A DNA stretch of 64,000 nt. Origin: Bacilli bacterium. GTDB taxonomy: Bacteria; Bacillota_I; Bacilli_A; RF39; UBA660. The stretch spans positions 1 through 64,000 of the forward strand of contig JAFQQQ010000005.1 in assembly GCA_017410525.1 (NCBI GenBank), written 5' to 3'. The first letter of the stretch is position 1, and each line of letters opens with the position of its first letter. A program made the translations under genes and the position numbers. The notes under the pieces are model-generated. The model made no database searches and was not told the origin of the DNA. It worked only from the letters and a program-made list of their open reading frames with translations. Below, in pieces: positions 51,605-60,790 of the stretch.

Positions 51605-52828
51605 ATGGATTTTGATGTTGTATTAATTGGAACCGATATAAACGCTTATTACATGGCTCGTAATTTTTATGAAGCATATAATATTAAGCCATATGTTATT
51701 GGAAGAGTTCCTATGAAATTTACATCCCTTTCTAAAATATTAAAACTAACAATTGAAGAAAATTTACTAAATGAAGAAATCTTTGTCAACACCTTAATAG
51801 AGTTAGCTAAAAAAATAAACAAGAAAAAAATAATATTAATTGGTTGTACTGATGATTATGTTTCTTTAATTATTAAAAATAAAAAAATCTTAAAAGATTA
51901 TTACTTATTTAATTATGTTGATAATGAATTGTTGGAAAAATTAGTTAACAAAGAAAAGTTTTATTCTTCTTTTAAAGACTTTGATTTAGACTTACCAAAA
52001 ACATATATTTGCAATTTAAACACTAGTTTAAAAAAATTAGATGAGACAATAAATGATTTTATGTACCCTTTAATTATTAAACCTAGTAATGTAGTCGAAT
52101 ATCATGCACATTCTTTTGAAGGCATGTCAAAAGTTTATAAATTAAACAATTTTCAAGAAGTGGAAAAATGTTTAACAGATATTAAAAATAGTGGTTATAG
52201 TGATAGCATTACAATACAAGAATTCATTCCTGGTGATGATTCCCTATTATTTGATTCAGTATTCTACTGTTCTAGTAAAGGAGAATGTCAATTACAATCT
52301 TTTGGACAAATAGGACTTCAAGAGCATACAAAAACTGGAATAGGTAACTTAACTGTTGTAATTAACGGATATAATGAGTTTAATAATACTAAAATAATTC
52401 AACAAAAGTTAAAAACGTTTTTAGAAAAGATAGAATTTAAAGGCGCTTGTGAATTTGATTTAAAATACGATGTTAGGGATAATAAATTTAAAATTTTCGA
52501 AATAAACCCTAGGCAAGCAAGAAGTAGTTATTATTTAACAAAATGTGGTCATAATTTAGCAACTTATTTTGTTGATGATTTAATTTTTAATAAAAAGAAA
52601 AATTTTACATTTACTCAAAAACAAGTATTACTTTCTTTTGTCCCAAAATATGTTGCGAGAAAATATATTAACAATAAAGAATATAAAAAACAAGTTTTTA
52701 GGTTGTGGAAAAAGGAAACATATACAGATCCTTTAGTGTGTAAAGGAGATTTATCGTTAAAAAGAAGAGTTTGGTTATTTTTAAGAAAAATAAATTATAT
52801 TATAAAATACAATAAAAACAATTGGTAA
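51605..52828 (+). CDS. ATP-grasp carboxylate-amine ligase, D-aspartate ligase-like
   Basis: A 407-residue ATP-grasp protein beginning with a Rossmann-like DVVLIGTDINAYYMARNFYE. The ATP-grasp core has LIIKPSN, ITIQEFIPGDDSL and the metal-binding C-terminal FKIFEINPRQARSSYYL. Length and layout resemble Enterococcus D-aspartate ligase (Aslfm), which adds D-Asp to the lysine of the stem peptide. It starts four bases after the racemase gene. Substrate assignment rests on context and is not proven by sequence. Confidence 0.75.
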   Translation: MDFDVVLIGTDINAYYMARNFYEAYNIKPYVIGRVPMKFTSLSKILKLTIEENLLNEEIFVNTLIELAKKINKKKIILIGCTDDYVSLIIKNKKILKDYYLFNYVDNELLEKLVNKEKFYSSFKDFDLDLPKTYICNLNTSLKKLDETINDFMYPLIIKPSNVVEYHAHSFEGMSKVYKLNNFQEVEKCLTDIKNSGYSDSITIQEFIPGDDSLLFDSVFYCSSKGECQLQSFGQIGLQEHTKTGIGNLTVVINGYNEFNNTKIIQQKLKTFLEKIEFKGACEFDLKYDVRDNKFKIFEINPRQARSSYYLTKCGHNLATYFVDDLIFNKKKNFTFTQKQVLLSFVPKYVARKYINNKEYKKQVFRLWKKETYTDPLVCKGDLSLKRRVWLFLRKINYIIKYNKNNW

Positions 52829-52840
52829 TGGAGGCAGAAT

Positions 52841-54670
52841 ATGTGTGGTTTTGTAGGATTTATAGATAAAAATAATAAAAAAAATAAAAATAAAATTATA
52901 AAAGATATGGCAGATTCAATCGTACATAGAGGTCCTGATAGCGAAGGTTATTTCACTGATGAAGATATAGCTTTAGGTTTTAGGAGACTATCTATAATTG
53001 ATTTAAAATCTGGAAATCAACCGATATTTAACCAAAAAAAAGACAAAGTTATTACTTTTAATGGTGAAATATATAACTTTAAAGAAATTAAAAAAGATTT
53101 AGAGGATAAAGGATATAAGTTTAAAACAAAATGTGATACAGAAGTTATTCTATTAGGTTATGAAGAATATGGAGTAAAGATTTTGGAAAAACTTAGAGGT
53201 ATGTTTAGTTTTGTAATATATGATACAAAGAAAAAAGAATTATTTGGTGCAAGAGATTTTTTTGGAATTAAGCCTTTATACTACAGCAAACAAAAAGATT
53301 TATTTATAGTAGGTTCTGAAATTAAAAGTTTCTTAAAACATCCAAATTTCAAAAAAGAACTTAATAAAAATGCATTAAAACCTTATTTAACTTTTCAATA
53401 TTCTTGCTTAAATGAAACTTTCTTTAAAGATGTATTTAAATTAGACCCTGGGCACTATTTTAAATATAAAAATAATAAATTAACAATAAAAAAATATTTT
53501 GAATATACATATGACAGTAACAGTAAAGATTCTATAGAAAATATTGTAGATAAAATAAATGAAACAATGGCTTCTAGTATCGAATATCATAAAGTTAGCG
53601 ATGTTGAAATTGGAGCATTTTTATCTTCTGGTGTGGATTCTTCATATATTGTCAGTTGTGCTAATGTAGATAAAACTTATACTGTCGGATTTAAAAGTGA
53701 TGGTTTTGATGAAACAGAGCCAGCAAAAGTTTTATCAAAATTATTAAACAAAAAACACAAATCAAAAATTATAACAGCAGATATGTTCTTTAAAGAATTG
53801 CCTAACGTCCAATATTATTCTGACGAACCTCATGCGAATTTATCAGCAGTACCACTTTATTTCTTATCAAAGATGGCAAGTGAAGATGTTAAAGTAGTGT
53901 TATCTGGCGAAGGTGCAGACGAATTATTTGGGGGATACGGAGAATATTATGAATCAGATTTCGTAAAAAATTATAAAAAATTACCTTACTTTATTAGACA
54001 TTCATTTGCTCTTTTAGCAAAACGCATACCAAAAATGAAAGGTAGAAACTTTCTCGTTAGAAATGGTATGCCATTATACGATCATTATATTGGTCAAGCT
54101 TTTATAATGGATAACGAAGAGGCAAATTATTTACTAACGGATAGTTATAAATCAGCTATCACTTATCAAGATATAGTAAAAGAGGCGTTGAGTAGCGTTA
54201 AAAACAAAAAGGAAATTATTCAAAAAATGTATTTGGATATGAATTTTTGGTTACCTTATGATATATTACTTAAAGCAGATAAAATGACAATGGCAAGTTC
54301 ATTAGAATTAAGAGTTCCATTTTTAGATAAGGAAGTGTTTAAATTAGCTTCTTCTATTCCAACTAAATACTTAATAAATAGAAATATTACTAAATATGCA
54401 TTTAGAAAAGCAGCTGATAAAAAAATACCAGAAGAATGGTCTAAAAGAAAAAAACTTGGATTCTTAGTTCCTTTTAGAAATTGGATAAAAGAAGATAAAT
54501 ATTACAACATTGTTAAAAAAACATTTAACGAAGAATGGGTAAAAGAATTTTTTAATATATCAAAAATCAATAAATTATTAGATGATCATTATAATAATGT
54601 AAATAACAACGCAAGAAAAATATATACCATTTATGCTTTTCTTATTTGGTATAAAACTTATTTTAGTTAA
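52841..54670 (+). CDS. asnB: Glutamine-dependent asparagine synthase (AsnB/AsnH type)
   Basis: A 609-residue amidotransferase. Cys2 of MCGFVGF is the glutaminase nucleophile; RRLSIIDL and the C-terminal synthase domain with the PP-loop FLSSGVDSSY and SGEGADELFGGYGEY are all present. It amidates aspartate using glutamine and ATP. Behind a racemase and an ATP-grasp ligase it may instead amidate the D-Asp of the peptidoglycan bridge, as AsnH does in lactic acid bacteria (inference). AATGGAGG precedes the ATG, and a terminator follows. Confidence 0.92.
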   Translation: MCGFVGFIDKNNKKNKNKIIKDMADSIVHRGPDSEGYFTDEDIALGFRRLSIIDLKSGNQPIFNQKKDKVITFNGEIYNFKEIKKDLEDKGYKFKTKCDTEVILLGYEEYGVKILEKLRGMFSFVIYDTKKKELFGARDFFGIKPLYYSKQKDLFIVGSEIKSFLKHPNFKKELNKNALKPYLTFQYSCLNETFFKDVFKLDPGHYFKYKNNKLTIKKYFEYTYDSNSKDSIENIVDKINETMASSIEYHKVSDVEIGAFLSSGVDSSYIVSCANVDKTYTVGFKSDGFDETEPAKVLSKLLNKKHKSKIITADMFFKELPNVQYYSDEPHANLSAVPLYFLSKMASEDVKVVLSGEGADELFGGYGEYYESDFVKNYKKLPYFIRHSFALLAKRIPKMKGRNFLVRNGMPLYDHYIGQAFIMDNEEANYLLTDSYKSAITYQDIVKEALSSVKNKKEIIQKMYLDMNFWLPYDILLKADKMTMASSLELRVPFLDKEVFKLASSIPTKYLINRNITKYAFRKAADKKIPEEWSKRKKLGFLVPFRNWIKEDKYYNIVKKTFNEEWVKEFFNISKINKLLDDHYNNVNNNARKIYTIYAFLIWYKTYFS

Positions 54671-54699
54671 AATAAAAACAAGATATAATCTTGTTTTTA
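54670..54699. terminator. Bidirectional terminator between asnB and rlmH
   Basis: AAAAACAAGAT pairs with ATCTTGTTTTT around a three-base loop; T-rich on both strands, serving the convergent genes. Confidence 0.88.
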
Positions 54700-55152
54700 T
54701 TTGTGATATGATTCATTATTATTTATTTTAAACGCTCTATATATTTGTTCAAATAAATTAACTCTAAATAATTGATGTGGGAATGTTAATTTAGAAAAAG
54801 ATAATTTAAAATTACTTCTATTTTTTATATCTTGATGAAGTCCATTAGATCCACCTATTATAAAAGCAATAGTGGAATTAGTATTAAATATATTATCCAT
54901 CTTTTTGGCAAACTCAACACTACTTAACATATTTCCTTCTATTTCTAAAGTAATTACAAAATCTTTTGAATCAATATATTTCTCTATCAATTCTTTTTCT
55001 TTAAAGAGTGTTATATCAATATTAGGATTATCTATATCATTAACTTCTATTATTTCAAGTTTAGTGTATTTAGATAATCTTTTTTTATATTCTTCTATAG
55101 CTTCTCTTAAATATTTTTCTTTTATTTTTCCTACACAAATTATTTTTATCAT
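54697..55152 (-). CDS. rlmH: 23S rRNA (pseudouridine1915-N3)-methyltransferase RlmH
   Basis: A 151-residue SPOUT methyltransferase, full family length. The N-terminal IKIICVGKIKEKYLREAIEEYKKRL and the C-terminal knot region with FIIGGSNGLH, SFSKLTFPHQLFRVNLFEQIYRAF and terminal Y-H-K are diagnostic. It overlaps the WalJ-like gene by four bases, the usual gene order in Bacillota. Confidence 0.96.
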   Translation of the reverse strand: MIKIICVGKIKEKYLREAIEEYKKRLSKYTKLEIIEVNDIDNPNIDITLFKEKELIEKYIDSKDFVITLEIEGNMLSSVEFAKKMDNIFNTNSTIAFIIGGSNGLHQDIKNRSNFKLSFSKLTFPHQLFRVNLFEQIYRAFKINNNESYHK

Positions 55153-55910
55153 AATTCTATTAACTCCGTTATTTCATTTTGTCTCGCAATAATAATATTG
55201 TTAAAATCAATATTTTTTCTTTCTAATATTTCTTTTAAGGTTTCTAGAGCTAAATCTTCTGTATTATTTTGTTCACTTATATGAGCAAGTATTACATATT
55301 TTGTATTATCACCTATTAACCTACTTAAATAATAAGCAGAATCTTTATTAGATAAATGCCCTTTATCACTTAATATTCTTATTTTTGTATGATGTGGGTA
55401 TTTAGGGTTATTCATTAATTTTTCTATATCATGATTGCTCTCAAATACATATAAATTTTTGTTTTTTATATATTCAAAATTATTCTCACTAATATATCCG
55501 GTATCTGTTATATAAACCATTGAATCATTTTCTTCTTCAATTACATAACCTTTTATATCATCTACATCATGCGATAATATTATTGATTTTATTTTGATGT
55601 CACTATTTACATTTATTTCTTCTTCACTACTAATGTTTTCTATTTTTATGTTAGATTCTTTTAATATCTTTTCTGATATATATACAAGCGGATTATATTT
55701 TTTTGAAAAAACTTTTATTCCAGCAACGTGATCTATGTGAGCATGAGTAACTAAAACTATATCTATATTTTCTGGATTAACTCCAATAGATTTTAAGCTT
55801 TTTTCAACATATAAAGAACTTGTGCCTATGTCTATTAATATTTTATGGTTTTTTGTTTCAACATAGGTACAGTTTCCTTTACTTCCACTTGATAAAACAC
55901 ATACTTTCAT
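55149..55910 (-). CDS. walJ: MBL-fold hydrolase WalJ/YycJ
   Basis: A 253-residue metallo-beta-lactamase-fold protein with the metal motif THAHIDH (His56, His58, Asp60, His61) and later ILSHDVDDIKGYVIEE and SDKGHLSNKDSAYYLSRL. WalJ is linked to cell-wall and DNA-repair coordination; the WalRK genes are not in the window. It overlaps both neighbours in ATGA-type junctions, so rlmH, walJ and the M23 peptidase are one operon. Confidence 0.93.
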   Translation of the reverse strand: MKVCVLSSGSKGNCTYVETKNHKILIDIGTSSLYVEKSLKSIGVNPENIDIVLVTHAHIDHVAGIKVFSKKYNPLVYISEKILKESNIKIENISSEEEINVNSDIKIKSIILSHDVDDIKGYVIEEENDSMVYITDTGYISENNFEYIKNKNLYVFESNHDIEKLMNNPKYPHHTKIRILSDKGHLSNKDSAYYLSRLIGDNTKYVILAHISEQNNTEDLALETLKEILERKNIDFNNIIIARQNEITELIEL

Positions 55911-57607
55911 CGATAATATTTCAAAGGATTAGTAGTACAAGCATATTTAGCACATGTTCTTATTTCATAATGAAGGTGTGGGCCTGAGGCTCTTCCTGTT
56001 GCACCTACATAACCAATTACATCACCACGAGAAACTGTGCTTCCAACCGAGAAATTATTATTAAATGATGACATATGAGCATATAGTGTATAATATCCAT
56101 TATTATGATTTATCATTATATAATTTCCATAAGATTTATTATATTCTCTTACTTCTATAACACCATTATTGGCTGCATATATTTTTGAACCTGTTCCTGT
56201 ACCTGCTATATCTATTGCATTGTGGAACTCACGAGATCCCGCAAATGTTCTATACCCATAATATGAAGATATAGTATAACCACTTTCAGTAGGCCATCCC
56301 CAAGAACCAACACTACCTACATTTGGAACATATTTAGTTCCTATATTTATAATTTTTGGAACAGAACTTTTTAATATTTCTTTTCCTGCAGGATTTACAT
56401 AACTAATTTCTCCGTTTACGCTTTTAACATTTTGAGATACTCTTTCTAAACCATTTTCTCCTTGTTGAGAAACTATGATACTTCCTTGACTTAAGTTTTT
56501 ATCATATTGTTCTACTACTTGGAATGCTGTTTCTTTATCTACAATTTCATAAGTTTCAACAACTATTTGTATCTTAGGATCTATTGTAGATATTCTAACA
56601 TCTGTACCTGCAACTAACATATTATTTCTGCTTGTATATTGTGTATTAAATAGTAAAAATTCTTGAACACTTATTTGATTTTCAAACGCAAGTGATTCAA
56701 TAGAATCGCCTGTTTTTACTTTAACTGTTTTTTCTTCATATTTATTTCCATACAATAGATATGCAGATAAATCACTTGAATCTGTATAAATAGTTTCTTC
56801 TATAGGAATATTAACAGCTTTATATGTTATATCTTGTTCTACATATATATTTTCTATTAATGATCCTGTTTCAACAATCTTCTCTTGTTTATTAGCTTTA
56901 TATTTTTCATATTCAGCATCATCTACAAAGATTGTTATTAAATCTTCTATTGCTTCATTAAAAATATTAGTATCAATAGTATATATTTCAATATCTTCAA
57001 TATTTTCATTTGTGCTTTTTATTATAAACTTATAACCTGATACTGTACTAGATTTTTTAGACATTATCCTTTTATATATTTCTTCTACAGATAAAACATC
57101 TGCATGATACGTATATATTTTTTTTATTTCAGTTCCTGATGGAACAAACACATCTTCAACATGCTTATATATATCGTTTTTATATATATATAATCTCATA
57201 TCTGATATTTCTTCACTAGATAAAGTATATAATTTTTCGTTTTTATAAAAGTTTAAATTATCTATATCTATATCACTTAAATTATAAGAAGATTTGTTTG
57301 TTATTAAATAATTTATCTTATCAACATCTGTATAAGATTGGTCTAATATTTTAGATCCATACTTTTTAAAAGTATCAATTGCTTCTATTTTTAAAGAATA
57401 CTCTTTTATATTATTTCTTATTGTCGTAGCTTGACTATTTATATAATCTTCTAATTCTTTCTTTGATTCAATTAATCCTATTAACTCACTGTCTAAATAT
57501 ACTTGATAATGTGTATGAGGATGTCTTGTTGTTTTATGTCCAAATCCAAGCAAGAATACTATTAATGATAATAAAATTACAAAAAAGTATGTACTTATTT
57601 TTTTCAT
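55907..57607 (-). CDS. Cell-wall peptidase: LysM, G5-like and M23 domains
   Basis: A 566-residue surface enzyme. A signal anchor (about 4-22) is followed by a long extracytoplasmic region, a LysM module (about 297-345, KTGDSIESLAFENQISVQEF), a G5-like beta segment (about 360-420) and a C-terminal M23 peptidase domain. Both zinc motifs are intact: HNAID near 467 and H-L-H in GPHLHYEI near 546. It should cut peptide bonds in peptidoglycan. Operon position with walJ resembles WalRK-linked wall hydrolases. It is an active counterpart to the inactive SpoIIQ-like protein. Confidence 0.93.
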   Translation of the reverse strand: MKKISTYFFVILLSLIVFLLGFGHKTTRHPHTHYQVYLDSELIGLIESKKELEDYINSQATTIRNNIKEYSLKIEAIDTFKKYGSKILDQSYTDVDKINYLITNKSSYNLSDIDIDNLNFYKNEKLYTLSSEEISDMRLYIYKNDIYKHVEDVFVPSGTEIKKIYTYHADVLSVEEIYKRIMSKKSSTVSGYKFIIKSTNENIEDIEIYTIDTNIFNEAIEDLITIFVDDAEYEKYKANKQEKIVETGSLIENIYVEQDITYKAVNIPIEETIYTDSSDLSAYLLYGNKYEEKTVKVKTGDSIESLAFENQISVQEFLLFNTQYTSRNNMLVAGTDVRISTIDPKIQIVVETYEIVDKETAFQVVEQYDKNLSQGSIIVSQQGENGLERVSQNVKSVNGEISYVNPAGKEILKSSVPKIINIGTKYVPNVGSVGSWGWPTESGYTISSYYGYRTFAGSREFHNAIDIAGTGTGSKIYAANNGVIEVREYNKSYGNYIMINHNNGYYTLYAHMSSFNNNFSVGSTVSRGDVIGYVGATGRASGPHLHYEIRTCAKYACTTNPLKYYR

Positions 57608-57614
57608 AACTCAC

Positions 57615-58943
57615 CTAATTTTCTTCTTTTACTTTAGCTACATTTACAAATGTACTAGTACCCCTCTGAAAAATAAGTGGAATGTCTTTTAAAGGACCAT
57701 TACGATGTTTCCTTATAACAAATTCCATTAAACTGTTGTCTTTCTCTCTTTCTTCATCTGAACAGTGTAAGAAAGCAACAATATCTGCATCTTGTTCAAT
57801 TGCTCCAGACTCTCTTAAGTCACTAAGCATTGGTTTTTTATCAACCCTTTGTTCAATACCACGAGAAAGTTGTGATAAAGCTATTACTGGAACATTTAAT
57901 TCCATTGCCATAGTTTTAAGTGCTCTTGAGATATCCGCAACTTCTTGTTGTCTATTAGCGCCATTTTTACTACTTCCTTGAATCAAAGTTAAGTAGTCGA
58001 TTACAACTATATCAAGTCCGCTAGGGCTAGTAGCAAGTTTTCTACACTTACTTCTAATCTCTCCTACTGTTTGTCCTGCTGTATCATCTATAAAGATATT
58101 AGTATTTGATAGTCTGCTTATTGCTTCGTTAACTCTTTTCCAATCTGAGTGTTCTAAGTTTCCAGTTTTAAGTTTAGAACCTTCTATTTGTCCAACACTA
58201 GATAACATACGAGTAGCAAGTTGCTCAGCGCCCATTTCCATGTTGAATAAGGCAACTGTTTTTTTGCTATTGATTGCTATATTAGTAACAAAGTTGAGTG
58301 CTATAGCAGTTTTCCCCATACCTGGACGAGCTGCAATAATTATTAATTCATGTGGATGAAACCCACTAGTTATTTTATCTAATTCATAATATCCTGTTGG
58401 TATTCCAGTAATATCACCTTTATTAGCAGCAAGCTTTTCTAAATCTGCTTGAGTTTTATAAAGTACATCTTGAATGCTTTTAAACTCTGTACTTCTAAGG
58501 CTTTTTGATACATCAAATATTTTCTTTTCTGCTTGTTCTATTACTTCGCTTATATTATTAGAAGTATTATAACTGTTTGTTATAATAGCAGTTGCTTCAT
58601 CAATAAGTCTTCTAAGAATTGCTTTATCTTCAACTATTTTAATATATTGATCAATGTTTGCTGCACTTGGAACACTTTCAATTACTTCAGTTAAATATTC
58701 TATATCTCCAACAATCTTTAACCAGTTTCTATTATTTAACTCATCAGCAACAGTAGTTAAATCTACTACCCCACCTCTAGCATCTATATCTTTTATACAT
58801 TCAAAAATCTTACTATGATTATCTAAATAAAATTCACTACCATTTAGTAATTCTAATACTTTTTGCAATGCTTTTTTAGTTAAAAACATTGAACCCAATA
58901 CAGATTGTTCAGCATCTATATTATGAGGTATTTCTCTATTCAT
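57615..58943 (-). CDS. dnaB: Replicative DNA helicase DnaB
   Basis: A 442-residue hexameric helicase. The N-terminal domain opens with IPHNIDAEQSVLGSMF, and the RecA-like domain has Walker A ARPGMGKTA (205-213), VVIDYLTLIQG, ALSQLSRGIEQR and DLRESGAIEQDADI. It unwinds the replication fork. Gene order dnaB-rplI matches B. subtilis (where it is called dnaC). It starts seven bases after the rplI stop. Confidence 0.97.
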   Translation of the reverse strand: MNREIPHNIDAEQSVLGSMFLTKKALQKVLELLNGSEFYLDNHSKIFECIKDIDARGGVVDLTTVADELNNRNWLKIVGDIEYLTEVIESVPSAANIDQYIKIVEDKAILRRLIDEATAIITNSYNTSNNISEVIEQAEKKIFDVSKSLRSTEFKSIQDVLYKTQADLEKLAANKGDITGIPTGYYELDKITSGFHPHELIIIAARPGMGKTAIALNFVTNIAINSKKTVALFNMEMGAEQLATRMLSSVGQIEGSKLKTGNLEHSDWKRVNEAISRLSNTNIFIDDTAGQTVGEIRSKCRKLATSPSGLDIVVIDYLTLIQGSSKNGANRQQEVADISRALKTMAMELNVPVIALSQLSRGIEQRVDKKPMLSDLRESGAIEQDADIVAFLHCSDEEREKDNSLMEFVIRKHRNGPLKDIPLIFQRGTSTFVNVAKVKEEN

Positions 58944-58950
58944 ACTTCAC

Positions 58951-59388
58951 CTACTTCTTTAATTCTATTTTTAGTTTAGCAACCACCTTTTTATGTAATT
59001 CTACATCTACAGCATGAAATCCTAAAGAACTAATAGAACCATCTATTTTTATTTGTTTCTTATCAATTTCATAACCATTACCTTTTAATTCTTCTACTAT
59101 TTGTTTCGCACTTATACTTCCAAAAACTCTATCTTGTTCACCAGTTTTAACTTTAAAAGTAATAGTTAGTTTTTCAAGTTTCTTTTTTATTTCTTCACAT
59201 TTTTTTATTAAGTTTAGTTCTTGCTTTTCTTTTTCTTTATTTTCTCTATCTAATCTATCCATACTATTATTAGTAGCAAGTACCGCATCACCTTTATTTA
59301 TTAAGAATGTTCCATATCCATCTTTAACATTTAAGATATCTCCACTTTTACCTTGTTTCTTAACATCTTTTAATAAAATAATTTTCAT
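58951..59388 (-). CDS. rplI: Ribosomal protein bL9
   Basis: A 145-residue protein with the bL9 signature (MKIILLKDVKKQGKSGDILNV, then GYGTFLINKG) and a connecting helix to the C-terminal domain with GSISAKQI. It binds 23S rRNA. AAGGGAGG precedes the ATG. It starts a rplI-dnaB operon. Confidence 0.98.
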   Translation of the reverse strand: MKIILLKDVKKQGKSGDILNVKDGYGTFLINKGDAVLATNNSMDRLDRENKEKEKQELNLIKKCEEIKKKLEKLTITFKVKTGEQDRVFGSISAKQIVEELKGNGYEIDKKQIKIDGSISSLGFHAVDVELHKKVVAKLKIELKK

Positions 59389-59465
59389 GCCTAACCTCCC
59401 TTAAAGTCTATTTATATTATACTATAAAAAAACTAATATTAAAAGAAAATTGTTAATTTATATAA

Positions 59466-59499
59466 GAAAAAAATTTAATATATTTTTAATACATTAAAT
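59466..59499 (-). terminator. Rho-independent terminator of the 85-residue gene
   Basis: ATTTAAT pairs with ATTAAAT around an AT-rich loop, followed by TTTTTTTCTT on the minus strand; weak stem but long T-run, overlapping the stop. Confidence 0.6.
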
Positions 59500-59751
59500 C
59501 ATTCTAATTTTTTCTCTTTCAGCAAATTCTTGTAAATCTCTACCACATACTATTTGACCTAAATATTTTTTTGATTCTGTTATTCTACCATTAAACAAAA
59601 TACTTATTTGATAGAGAGAAAAATGGGTGTTTTTCATGTCGCTAATAGCATCATCTTTAGCAAGTTCTGGTGTTTCGAAGTTTCTTATTTCTAATTCTCT
59701 TCCATCTTCTCCACCATAACTATAAGTTCTAAAATATTCAATTTGTTTCAT
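59494..59751 (-). CDS. Hypothetical protein (85 residues) following the DHH phosphodiesterase
   Basis: A soluble acidic protein beginning KQIEYFRTYSYGGEDGRELEIRNFETPELAKDDAI-like, possibly an alpha/beta fold. No family is recognised. It begins one base after the DHH gene stop with AAGGAG inside that gene, so the two are co-translated, and the pair ends in a terminator before rplI. Confidence 0.65.
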   Translation of the reverse strand: MKQIEYFRTYSYGGEDGRELEIRNFETPELAKDDAISDMKNTHFSLYQISILFNGRITESKKYLGQIVCGRDLQEFAEREKIRMI

Positions 59752-59752
59752 A

Positions 59753-60721
59753 TTATATCTCCTTACATATTATATCTATAATTTCTTGTTTAACTTCTTT
59801 TAAAGATTTATCTTTTATTTGTGTAGCAGCGTTAGAACTGTGTCCTCCACCGCCCATTTTTTTCATAGGTTCACTTACATCTATTTCTCCAAGTGATCTA
59901 GCACTCACTCCTATATATTCATCTTCTAATTTACCTATTACGAAAGATGCTTCTACATCCTCAAAATTAAGTAATTCTTTAGCTATTTCTGCAAGATCTT
60001 TAGTAGTCAATATTTTATTGATAACACACATAGCAATATTATCAGTTATCATAAAGCTTCCACCTATATGTGTAGCTCTTTTTAAATAATCTTCTTTTGA
60101 TTCCTTTAACAACTCTTGCTTTAATATAGAATCAGCACCCATTTCCATAAGGGTTGAAGCTGCTTCATAGGTTTTGCTCGTTGTTTTAAGATTAAATCCA
60201 TTAGTATCTATTTCTATTCCTGCGAGCAAGACTGTCGCAATTACATTATCTAAATCTATATTTACATATTCAGCATAATAAGTAATTAATTCACTCATAC
60301 TAGATAAATTAGAATCCATGTAAGTAAATATTGTGTCTTTTATATATTTTTTGTTTTTTATATGGTGATCTAAAACAACTACATCATATTCTTTTACAAG
60401 ATTAGAATATTCTAATCTTTCTTCTATATGCGTATCAGTTATAATTAACAAAGTTTTACCAATTATTTTTTTATAACTTCTTTCATTAACACACAATATA
60501 TCTTTCCCCATTTTTTCAAATGTTTGCCTTATATTATTATTATATTTTTCTAAATTTTTATCATTTAAAAATACATAAGCTTTTTTACCAAAAGATTGTA
60601 TTATTTCACATAATCCTAAACTAGAACCTAAAGAATCTAAATCCGGATCCTTATGCCCCATTATTATAAAATTATCATATTGATTTATTATTTCATTTAA
60701 TTTTTGAAATAAGTGTTCCAT
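59753..60721 (-). CDS. Short DHH-DHHA1 phosphodiesterase at the gdpP locus
   Basis: A 322-residue protein: DHH domain with GHKDPDLDSLGSSLG (His23, Asp25, Asp27, Asp29) and VLDHH, then DHHA1 domain with GGGGHSSNAATQI. The sequence is closest in feel to GdpP (DxDSLGSSLG, DTNGFNLKTTSKTYEAAS), and the locus (next to rplI-dnaB) is where GdpP is found. It lacks the GdpP transmembrane, PAS and degenerate GGDEF regions, so it would be a soluble c-di-AMP or oligonucleotide phosphodiesterase. NrnA is the alternative. Confidence 0.88.
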   Translation of the reverse strand: MEHLFQKLNEIINQYDNFIIMGHKDPDLDSLGSSLGLCEIIQSFGKKAYVFLNDKNLEKYNNNIRQTFEKMGKDILCVNERSYKKIIGKTLLIITDTHIEERLEYSNLVKEYDVVVLDHHIKNKKYIKDTIFTYMDSNLSSMSELITYYAEYVNIDLDNVIATVLLAGIEIDTNGFNLKTTSKTYEAASTLMEMGADSILKQELLKESKEDYLKRATHIGGSFMITDNIAMCVINKILTTKDLAEIAKELLNFEDVEASFVIGKLEDEYIGVSARSLGEIDVSEPMKKMGGGGHSSNAATQIKDKSLKEVKQEIIDIICKEI

Positions 60722-60758
60722 AACATCACCTATTATAATTATACAACAAATAATTATT

Positions 60759-60790
60759 TAAAAAAAGAGATATTTATTTTTTATCTCTTA
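60759..60790 (-). terminator. Rho-independent terminator of whiA
   Basis: AAGAGATA pairs with TATCTCTT, with TTTTTTT on the minus strand, overlapping the stop codon. Confidence 0.8.
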
